Source: Aequorivita sp.
GTDB taxonomy: Bacteria > Bacteroidota > Bacteroidia > Flavobacteriales > Flavobacteriaceae
Reading direction: 5' to 3'
Assembly (NCBI GenBank): GCA_002733915.1
Contig: NVXN01000008.1
Location: forward strand, 39,891 to 45,103
Length of the DNA: 5,213 nucleotides
In this document: in pieces, positions 1 through 5,213 of the stretch
Layout of the letters: each line of letters begins with the position of its first letter
Position numbering within the stretch: position 1 is the stretch's first letter
Program-made: the position numbers and the translations under genes
The notes under the pieces: generated by a model
Seen by the model: only the letters and a program-made list of their open reading frames with translations
The model's database searches: none
Told to the model about the DNA's origin: nothing

Positions 1-322
1 TCTGTGTATTTCGCTCAACTTCATAGAAAGTGAGGTAATATTTTTTTTGATTTATTGTAATCGGAACATTGCCGCCCCCCTCATCATAATCAATTTTATA
101 CTTTGCATTGATATAGGTATAAAACTCATTCGCATCTTTTGGATCTTCAAAAACATATACATATTGCTTAGGAAGTTTTCTTTTGAATTTTTTGCCCTTG
201 TATACCTTTGCGCCCTCAATATTTGGAGCAATTTGAAGGGGAATACAGGAAAACGCCAAAGCGTAAATGAGGATGAAAAATATACTTTTTAAAGTATAGG
301 AGGTCATCTTTCGAAAATTCAT
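1..322 (-). CDS. Small putative lipoprotein of unknown function, 3' end outside the window
   Basis: I read 107 codons of an open frame that runs off the left edge without a stop. The protein starts MNFRKMTSYTLKS, followed by a hydrophobic stretch (about residues 14-25) and a Cys at residue 26 in the context ALAFSC. This is a relaxed Bacteroidota-type lipobox, so a signal-peptidase II lipoprotein is likely. The mature part is Lys- and Tyr-rich, with a KKFKRKLPK run (about 44-52) followed by VYVFEDPKDANEFYTYI. It has no acidic export signal after the Cys (CIPLQ), so a periplasm-facing location is more likely than the cell surface; this is inference. An in-frame ATG at 305-307 (Met6) is an equally possible start and would give a more typical signal-peptide length. 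It lies 31 nt after glmS on the same strand. I do not recognise a characterised family; it resembles uncharacterised flavobacterial lipoproteins. Confidence 0.75.
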   Translation of the reverse strand, partial: MNFRKMTSYTLKSIFFILIYALAFSCIPLQIAPNIEGAKVYKGKKFKRKLPKQYVYVFEDPKDANEFYTYINAKYKIDYDEGGGNVPITINQKKYYLTFYEVERNTQ

Positions 323-348
323 GATTCGGAAACTTAAAAATAGGAATC

Positions 349-380
349 CAAAACTATTCTACCGTAACAGATTTTGCCAA
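349..380 (-). promoter_or_regulatory. Possible internal promoter for the small lipoprotein gene
   Basis: On the minus strand a TAGTTTTG box (356-349) matches the Bacteroidota -7 consensus TAnnTTTG, and it overlaps the glmS stop codon. A TTG at 380-378 lies 21 nt upstream, near the expected -33 spacing. Transcription would start roughly 20 nt before the lipoprotein ATG. Such boxes occur by chance in AT-rich DNA and this one sits in coding sequence, so it is only a candidate. Read-through from glmS could also express the gene. Confidence 0.3.
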
Positions 381-2201
381 GTTACGGGGCTGATCCACAT
401 TTCTGCCCAACATTACGGCAATGTGGTAAGAAAGTAATTGCAGCGGAATAGTTGTAACCAACGGCGACAATGCTTCTGGTGTGTGGGGCACTTCCATTAC
501 GTAGTCTGCAAGCTCTCTAACCGCAGTATCTCCCTTGGAAACGACCGCAATAATTTTACCTTTTCGAGCCTTAATTTCTTGGATATTACTTACTACTTTA
601 TCGTAATGGTCGCTTTTTATAGCAATAACCACAACGGGCATTTGCTCGTCAATCAAAGCGATTGGGCCGTGCTTCATTTCTGCGGCGGGATAGCCTTCGG
701 CGTGTATGTATGAAATTTCTTTTAGTTTTAGAGCGCCTTCCAAAGCTACCGGAAAGTTGTACCCTCTTCCTAAGTAAAGGAAATTGCGGGCATCCTTAAA
801 TACTGCAGAAATCTCTTTAATTTTGTCATCGGTTTTTAAAGCTTCTTCCACGTGGTTTGGAATAAGTTCCAGTTCCCGCAAATAGAGCATAAAATCACTT
901 TGGCTAATAGTGCCTTTTGCTTTAGCCAAACGTAGCGCTATCATTGCCAAAACGGTAATTTGGGTTGTGAAAGCTTTGGTTGAAGCAACGCCAATTTCTG
1001 GCCCAGCATGAGTATAGGTGCCACTATGGGTTTCTCTTGAAATTGTTGATCCTACCACATTACAAACTCCATAAACGAATGCGCCTTTTGACTTTGCAAG
1101 TTTTATTGCTGCAAGTGTATCGGCTGTTTCACCGCTTTGTGAAATTGCGATTACTACGTCTTTCTCTGAAATAATGGGGTTTCGGTAACGGAATTCGGAA
1201 GCGTATTCCACTTCTACAGGAATGCGTACCAAATCCTCAAAAATATACTCTGCAACTAGGCCGGCATGCCATGAAGTTCCACAGGCTACAATAATAATGC
1301 GGTCTGCGTTGATGAATTTTTCAATATAATCCTCAAGTCCGCCAAGTTTTACGATGCCTTTTTCTGCCAGTAAGCGTCCGCGGTAGGTGTCTTTTATTAC
1401 AGAAGGCTGTTCGTAGATTTCCTTCAGCATAAAATGGTCGTAACCCCCTTTTTCAATTTGTTCAAGATTCATTTGAAGCTCTTGAACGTAGGGTGCAACT
1501 AATTTATCGTCCTTTATTTTTCTGACTTTTACATCGCGGCCAAGACGGATGATAGCCATTTCCTCATCTTCAAGATAGATGGCGTTGTTAGTGAATTCAA
1601 TGAATGGCGAAGCATCACTGGCCACAAAAAATTCGTCTTCGCCAATACCAATGGCCAAGGGGCTGCCCAGTTTAGCAACTACAATTTCGTCGGGTTTTTT
1701 TCTGTCAAAAAGTGCAATTGCGTAGGCTCCTACAACTTGGTTTAAAGCAATCTGTACAGCTTTTCCAAGTTTTACATTTTCGTTTTTTTGGATATCCTCA
1801 ATAAGGTTTACCAAAACTTCGGTATCAGTATCTGAAGTGAAGGTATAGCCTCTTTTTTTTAATTCCTTTTTTAAGGAATCATAGTTTTCAATAATTCCAT
1901 TGTGGATTATAACCAAATCACCGCTGTTGGAATAATGTGGGTGGCTGTTCACATCATTTGGAACCCCGTGTGTGGCCCAACGGGTATGGCCTATGCCGAG
2001 GTTGCCTTTGCGTGAAATTTCATTTTCGGCTTTTTCCTCTAAACTTGCTACCTTTCCTTTTGTCTTACAAAGTTGAATATCGGTTCCGTCAAAAAGCGCG
2101 ATTCCTGCACTGTCATAGCCTCTGTATTCTAAACGTTTCAATCCATTTAGTATGATGGGATATGCCTCTCTTTTGCCTATATAGCCTACAATTCCACACA
2201 T
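354..2201 (-). CDS. glmS: Glutamine--fructose-6-phosphate aminotransferase (isomerizing)
   Basis: This cytoplasmic enzyme makes glucosamine-6-phosphate from fructose-6-phosphate and glutamine, the first committed step to UDP-GlcNAc for peptidoglycan and LPS. The 615 residues are close to the E. coli length of 609. Residues 2 to about 220 form the Ntn glutaminase domain: Cys2 nucleophile after Met removal, GHTRWATHG at 71-79, the Asn101-Gly102 oxyanion pair, and Asp126 in SDTDTE. Two SIS sugar-isomerase domains follow (about 290-430 and 465-600). Sugar-phosphate contacts are visible at Ser310 (CGTS) and in SQSGET (354-359). Isomerase residues Glu488, Lys492, Glu495 and His511 keep the E. coli spacing with a constant +7 offset. 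The C-terminal tail AKSVTVE supplies Lys610. All checked catalytic residues are present, so it should be active. It begins 9 nt after the DUF4270 stop, which indicates co-transcription. That gap leaves no room for a leader ribozyme. Confidence 0.98.
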   Translation of the reverse strand: MCGIVGYIGKREAYPIILNGLKRLEYRGYDSAGIALFDGTDIQLCKTKGKVASLEEKAENEISRKGNLGIGHTRWATHGVPNDVNSHPHYSNSGDLVIIHNGIIENYDSLKKELKKRGYTFTSDTDTEVLVNLIEDIQKNENVKLGKAVQIALNQVVGAYAIALFDRKKPDEIVVAKLGSPLAIGIGEDEFFVASDASPFIEFTNNAIYLEDEEMAIIRLGRDVKVRKIKDDKLVAPYVQELQMNLEQIEKGGYDHFMLKEIYEQPSVIKDTYRGRLLAEKGIVKLGGLEDYIEKFINADRIIIVACGTSWHAGLVAEYIFEDLVRIPVEVEYASEFRYRNPIISEKDVVIAISQSGETADTLAAIKLAKSKGAFVYGVCNVVGSTISRETHSGTYTHAGPEIGVASTKAFTTQITVLAMIALRLAKAKGTISQSDFMLYLRELELIPNHVEEALKTDDKIKEISAVFKDARNFLYLGRGYNFPVALEGALKLKEISYIHAEGYPAAEMKHGPIALIDEQMPVVVIAIKSDHYDKVVSNIQEIKARKGKIIAVVSKGDTAVRELADYVMEVPHTPEALSPLVTTIPLQLLSYHIAVMLGRNVDQPRNLAKSVTVE

Positions 2202-2210
2202 AAGCGGGTT

Positions 2211-3752
2211 TTAATTGGGTTCGGTATAATAAATTTGAAGTTTTAGCCTTTTTTCTTGGTTTTGGGTCGCATTTCCATACAGAATAGTTCCCTCCGGTGA
2301 AACTACGCTACTGGTAGGAACTTGTTCAATATTGGGCTCCATCGGGTTTTGAAGTTTAGATGTAGTTCTGGTGAGTACATTTTGTGAAACTACAATGCCC
2401 AACGGTACATTGGTGCTGTCTTTATTAATAAGATTGCTAATATGATTGGTAATTTTCATTTTATAATATTGGCCATTACCATCACTGCCTCGTTGTAATT
2501 TTCCATAATGGATGTTTAATGCATCTATAGGTTCTAGTCCATTGGTAGTGTCGAAATTATAATCTGCCAGCACATTACTATTTTTGAGGTCATAAATTAC
2601 AATTCTTTCAGGTTCTGTAGCACCGCCAACCATTAAATCTTGGTTAACATAGAAGATTAGATTTGCCTCATTGATAAGCCATTTTTTGTCCCTAAGTGTT
2701 TGTAGATCGTCAGCCACGCCATCGTTGTCAGCATCTTTTCCAAAAAGTTCCACAATAGAAATAATACCATCGCCCCCTCGCAAGTAAAGGTTTTCATTGC
2801 CGGTTTGAATGTTAGGATTTTCAACGGAATTTTGAATTTGAGAGGGCAGTTCATTTTCAAAGGTGTTTACATTTATGCCGCTGAAATTCAGTCTGTAGGT
2901 TCCGTTTTCTCTTTCATCGGGCTCGTCTTCGTTGTCAAAGCTATAAAATATTGTAATATAGGCTTTTGAGGGGTCAAAAATGAATAGACTGCCGTTGTTT
3001 GATACTGAGCTTGCCTTAAAATAAAGGCCTCTTACAAAATTTTTAAAATTGTTGCTGTTTCGAAGCTCTGGTGTTCCTTCCATATCAATAATTTTTTCTT
3101 GGAAGAATTCAATTGGTAGCTTAACACGAAGCCCAGGGGGTAATTCTATTTCCTCATCGGTGTCTTCATAAAGAACATACCCATTTTTGGTGGGAATAAA
3201 ATTTTCAACCACCGTAAGCGCTGGATCCAAATATTGCTCAAACGTTTCGCCCTCGGTGGTATAATAGTTTTGGAATTCTTCAAAACCTGAATTGGGATCG
3301 TATTCTCTTAAAAAATAATTTGACGGAGAGATAGTAATATTTATGGGTGAAGTTCCATAAATTGAATCCAATTCATATGTGGTTACGCTGTCTACGGTAG
3401 TGGCTGTACTGAAATAAGGGAGATACACAAAAACACTGTCTACTTCGGCATTGTCGCCAAACATAGGATCGTTTTCTGATAAGGTTAATTGTGATAAGAG
3501 GCTAACGGTAGATTTTCCAAAAACGGGATCGTTATAAACGCCCAATTGATAGGCAGGCAATCTGTTGCTTTGTACTGGCCCAAGTTTTCGACTGTATGCT
3601 ATTACAGTTTGGGAATCGTCTAAAATACCATTAGGTGTTTCTGTTCCCAACACTTCAGAGCCTAAAGTAGAAATATCCTTCTGACAAGAGGAGGATACAA
3701 TTATTATAAAGAAAATAGCACCAGTAATGGGCAACAAATTTTTAATTTTCAT
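2211..3752 (-). CDS. DUF4270 family lipoprotein, probably surface exposed
   Basis: The 513-residue protein starts with a Lys-containing n-region and a hydrophobic core (about 6-19), then SSSC with Cys23 as the likely lipidation site. The next residues, QKD, resemble the Bacteroidota lipoprotein export signal (QKDDE-like in Capnocytophaga), so the outer face of the outer membrane is a reasonable inference. The mature part is rich in beta-prone, Thr/Ser/Asn and acidic segments and has no further membrane span. Features that led me to DUF4270 include DSVFVYLPY (105-113), PPGLRVKLP (205-213), FKNFVRGLYFKAS (236-248), WLINEANLIFYV (358-369) and the C-terminal KRLKLQIYYTEPN. An acidic DADNDGVADD motif (340-349) resembles calcium-binding loops. 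The function of the family is not known to me. The gene lies between the glycogen-synthase-like gene (62 nt) and glmS (9 nt) on one strand, a linkage I recall from many flavobacteria. Family assignment is from memory of its motifs, not from a search. Confidence 0.85.
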   Translation of the reverse strand: MKIKNLLPITGAIFFIIIVSSSCQKDISTLGSEVLGTETPNGILDDSQTVIAYSRKLGPVQSNRLPAYQLGVYNDPVFGKSTVSLLSQLTLSENDPMFGDNAEVDSVFVYLPYFSTATTVDSVTTYELDSIYGTSPINITISPSNYFLREYDPNSGFEEFQNYYTTEGETFEQYLDPALTVVENFIPTKNGYVLYEDTDEEIELPPGLRVKLPIEFFQEKIIDMEGTPELRNSNNFKNFVRGLYFKASSVSNNGSLFIFDPSKAYITIFYSFDNEDEPDERENGTYRLNFSGINVNTFENELPSQIQNSVENPNIQTGNENLYLRGGDGIISIVELFGKDADNDGVADDLQTLRDKKWLINEANLIFYVNQDLMVGGATEPERIVIYDLKNSNVLADYNFDTTNGLEPIDALNIHYGKLQRGSDGNGQYYKMKITNHISNLINKDSTNVPLGIVVSQNVLTRTTSKLQNPMEPNIEQVPTSSVVSPEGTILYGNATQNQEKRLKLQIYYTEPN

Positions 3753-3814
3753 TCGTTCTATAAATTGTTTTGGTGAAATATTGAGTCAACATTTCAGTAA
3801 AATTGTTGGAGAAT

Positions 3815-4624
3815 CTATTTTAAAACTTTCGAGCTGTAAAAATCTAAATATGCTTGGGAAAAATTTTCCATATTGTGATATTTTAACACTGGTTTATCAA
3901 GAGTGTTAATAAAATCCTCAAGCTCTTTTGGGATTTCTTCAGAACCAATAATAACTGCGTCTGAATTTTTAACTGCAATCTTCATAAGATTTACATAGTT
4001 GGGTTCTTCAAGCTCAGTTATGGCTTCGTCATCTATGGCATCAAACCTTACTTTATCTATCGTGTTTTTTGCTAACGTTCCATCGAAGCTTTGATTGTAA
4101 ACAGAGGTAACTATTTTACTGTTTTCAAAAAGGGGCTCGTTTCCGTAATAATTTCGCAGATACAATGGAAGAAATGAAGCCAACCAGCCGTGGACATGAA
4201 TAATATCTGGCGCCCAATTCAATTTCTTAACTGTTTCAATTACTCCTTTTGCAAAGAAAATGGCGCGTTCGTCATTGTCTTTGTAAAAATTTCCCTCTTC
4301 ATCGGCATAGGTTGCCTTACGCTTAAAATAATCTTCATTATCAATAAAATAAACTTGAATACGCTCTTTGGGTATGGATGCCACTTTAATAATTAAAGGC
4401 ATATCCAGATCGTTGATTACTAAGTTCATCCCAGAAAGACGGATCACTTCGTGCAGTTGGTGTCTTCTTTCGTTAATGTTGCCATAGCGGGGCATAAAGA
4501 TTCTTATCTGTCCGCCATTATTGTTGATCATTCGTGGAGCTTCAAACGACATTGAAGAAATCTCGGTCTCAGGAAGGTAGGGTATTACTTCGGAAGACAC
4601 ATACAAGACTCTTTTATCTTTCAT
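3815..4624 (-). CDS. Glycogen/starch-synthase-like protein, N-terminal GT5 domain only
   Basis: The 269-residue protein matches the N-terminal Rossmann half of GT5 glycogen synthases. It has KRVLYVSSEVIPYLPE at 4-19 (compare VLHVCSEMFPLLK in E. coli GlgA), IRIFMPRYGNI (40-50), a ligand-pocket-like PDIIHVHGWLASFLPLYLR (139-157), and NLMKIAVKNSDAVIIGSEEI (212-231). Full GlgA is about 470-500 residues; the whole C-terminal domain with the catalytic Glu region is absent. The ADP-glucose-binding KTGGL signature is replaced by PETEI (18-22), and HDWH has become HGWL (145-148). Glycogen synthesis is therefore unlikely, and 'glycogen synthase' would be a misleading name. The clean stop and intact frame, plus my recollection of equally short homologues beside panC across Bacteroidota, suggest a stable family rather than recent decay. 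It is divergent from panC and leads the minus-strand gene run. A structural, sugar-sensing or partner-protein role is possible; none is shown. Confidence 0.88.
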   Translation of the reverse strand: MKDKRVLYVSSEVIPYLPETEISSMSFEAPRMINNNGGQIRIFMPRYGNINERRHQLHEVIRLSGMNLVINDLDMPLIIKVASIPKERIQVYFIDNEDYFKRKATYADEEGNFYKDNDERAIFFAKGVIETVKKLNWAPDIIHVHGWLASFLPLYLRNYYGNEPLFENSKIVTSVYNQSFDGTLAKNTIDKVRFDAIDDEAITELEEPNYVNLMKIAVKNSDAVIIGSEEIPKELEDFINTLDKPVLKYHNMENFSQAYLDFYSSKVLK

Positions 4625-4686
4625 CTATTGGGTATTTAGGAATTATTTGCAATTTGCCCCAATGTCTCGAGGCGCTTAAAAACACG

Positions 4687-4694
4687 CAAAATTA
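4687..4694 (-). promoter_or_regulatory. Putative -7 box for the glycogen-synthase-like/DUF4270/glmS operon
   Basis: The minus strand reads TAATTTTG here, matching the Bacteroidota primary sigma -7 consensus TAnnTTTG. Transcription would start near 4682, giving a leader of roughly 55-60 nt before the ATG at 4624. I find no TTG at the expected -33 spacing, so the -33 element is weak or absent. Confidence 0.5.
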
Positions 4695-4725
4695 CGAAAA
4701 TTTATGTAGATTGTCTTTAATATAT

Positions 4726-4733
4726 TAATTTTG
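4726..4733 (+). promoter_or_regulatory. panC: Putative -7 box for panC
   Basis: TAATTTTG matches TAnnTTTG and sits 21 nt before the panC ATG, so transcription would start near 4738-4741 with a leader of about 14 nt. Upstream, TTTATG (4701-4706) is at about the right distance for a -33 element but is not a good TTG match. The leader has no Shine-Dalgarno sequence and ends in CAATTTTT before the ATG, as is usual in this phylum. Confidence 0.55.
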
Positions 4734-4754
4734 CCCGCTCTTAACCCAATTTTT

Positions 4755-5213
4755 ATGGTAATACATACCCAAAAAGAAACCTTGGTACAAGCCTTGTCTT
4801 CCGTAGCAAAAAATGACAAAATAGGTTTTGTGCCAACAATGGGTGCATTGCATGAAGGGCATATATCGTTGGTAAAGAATGCTTTAGAGGATAATGATGT
4901 GGTGGTTGTGAGCATTTTTGTAAACCCCACGCAATTTAACAACAGTGCAGATCTTGAAAAATATCCGCGAACTCCCGATGATGATATTTTCCTTTTAAAA
5001 AAATTAAAAGGAAATGTGATTGGTTACTTGCCAGAGGTTTCAGACCTATATGATGCTTCGGTATATGCAAAAAAGTACAATTTTGGAAACCTCGAAAATG
5101 AAATGGAGGGAAAACACCGAAAAGGACATTTTGACGGAGTGGGAACCATTGTAAGCAAGCTTTTAAAAATCGTGAAACCAAATACAGCCTACTTTGGCGA
5201 AAAGGATTTTCAG
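4755..5213 (+). CDS. panC: Pantothenate synthetase (pantoate--beta-alanine ligase), 3' end outside the window
   Basis: This cytoplasmic enzyme joins pantoate and beta-alanine using ATP, through a pantoyl-adenylate, to make pantothenate for coenzyme A. I translated 153 codons from the ATG at 4755; the frame is open to the window edge, and the family is about 280 residues, so roughly 130 are missing. Visible motifs in order are FVPTMGALHEGH (25-36, with the HxGH nucleotide-binding His33 and His36), SIFVNPTQF (53-61, pantoate-binding Gln60), KYPRT (69-73), MEGKHRKGHFDGVGTIVSKL (117-136) and the ATP-loop sequence FGEKDFQ (147-153). All are as expected for an active enzyme. The chosen start leaves the usual short N-terminal strand and helix before PTMG. 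It is transcribed away from the glycogen-synthase-like gene. panD often follows in this phylum, but that would lie outside the window. Confidence 0.96.
   Translation, partial: MVIHTQKETLVQALSSVAKNDKIGFVPTMGALHEGHISLVKNALEDNDVVVVSIFVNPTQFNNSADLEKYPRTPDDDIFLLKKLKGNVIGYLPEVSDLYDASVYAKKYNFGNLENEMEGKHRKGHFDGVGTIVSKLLKIVKPNTAYFGEKDFQ

Larger units (their letters stand above)
4686..4734. repeat. Perfect 9-bp inverted repeat between divergent starts
   Basis: GCAAAATTA (4686-4694) and TAATTTTGC (4726-4734) are exact reverse complements separated by 31 nt. Each arm, read outward, contains a TAnnTTTG-type -7 box. The symmetry therefore probably comes from paired promoters, though an operator for a dimeric regulator would look similar. 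Confidence 0.6.

Noticed and set aside
41..48. Run of 8 T on the plus strand, considered as the tail of a terminator
   Set aside because: It encodes Gln-Lys-Lys in the open lipoprotein frame on the minus strand, and no GC-rich stem precedes it.
47..292. Plus-strand open frame of 81 codons
   Set aside because: It is antisense to the minus-strand lipoprotein frame, which has a signal peptide, lipobox and good codon use. The plus-strand translation has no recognisable features.
1862..1879. Perfect 7-bp stem with a 4-nt loop (ATTCCTT / AAGGAAT) beside an 8-base homopolymer, considered as a terminator or frameshift signal
   Set aside because: It lies inside glmS coding sequence for Lys-rich LKKELKKRG, the frame continues intact on both sides, and no T-run follows the stem in the transcribed direction.
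2202..2210. glmS leader ribozyme or riboswitch
   Set aside because: Only 9 nt separate glmS from the upstream gene, and this ribozyme class is typical of Bacillota.
3787..3808. Hairpin CAACATTT / AAATTGTTG in the gap between the GT5-like gene and DUF4270, considered as a terminator
   Set aside because: The stem is AT-rich with a T-T mismatch and only 5 outer pairs, and no T-run follows on either strand. It is too weak to call.
3856..3872. Near-palindrome GGAAAAATTTTCC, considered as an operator
   Set aside because: It is inside the C-terminal coding region of the GT5-like gene, and such A/T palindromes are expected by chance in this base composition.
4676..5181. Two minus-strand open frames opposite the start of panC
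   Set aside because: They are shadows of panC, whose frame carries all family motifs; their translations are Cys/Phe-rich and featureless.

Overview
The window looks like chromosomal DNA from a Bacteroidota bacterium, most likely family Flavobacteriaceae. The evidence is AT-rich DNA, a DUF4270-type lipoprotein, TAnnTTTG-type -7 promoter boxes, no convincing Shine-Dalgarno sites, and the gene order panC / short glycogen-synthase-like gene / DUF4270 / glmS. I cannot name a genus from sequence reading alone.

Layout: four genes lie on the minus strand and are transcribed from about 4680 down to 1. In transcription order they are a short glycogen/starch-synthase-like protein (4624-3815), a DUF4270 surface-lipoprotein candidate (3752-2211), glmS (2201-354), and a small lipoprotein cut by the left edge (322-1). 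Gaps are 62, 9 and 31 nt, so an operon is likely. A fifth gene, panC, starts at 4755 on the plus strand and is cut by the right edge. The 130-nt gap between the two divergent starts holds a perfect 9-bp inverted repeat whose arms each read as an outward-facing -7 box, so a compact back-to-back promoter pair is likely.

Function: GlmS makes glucosamine-6-phosphate for peptidoglycan and LPS. PanC makes pantothenate for coenzyme A. Both are ordinary, with all checked catalytic residues present. The less understood part is between them. The glycogen-synthase-like protein has only the N-terminal half of a GT5 enzyme and has lost its substrate-binding signature. The DUF4270 lipoprotein has a CQKD sequence after its lipid-anchored Cys that resembles the Bacteroidota surface-export signal. 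Their close linkage to glmS suggests, but does not prove, a cell-envelope role.

No RNA genes, CRISPR arrays, mobile elements or phage-like sequences were seen. Nothing here amounts to a clear new defence or mobile system; the best leads are the degenerate GT5 protein and the DUF4270 protein.
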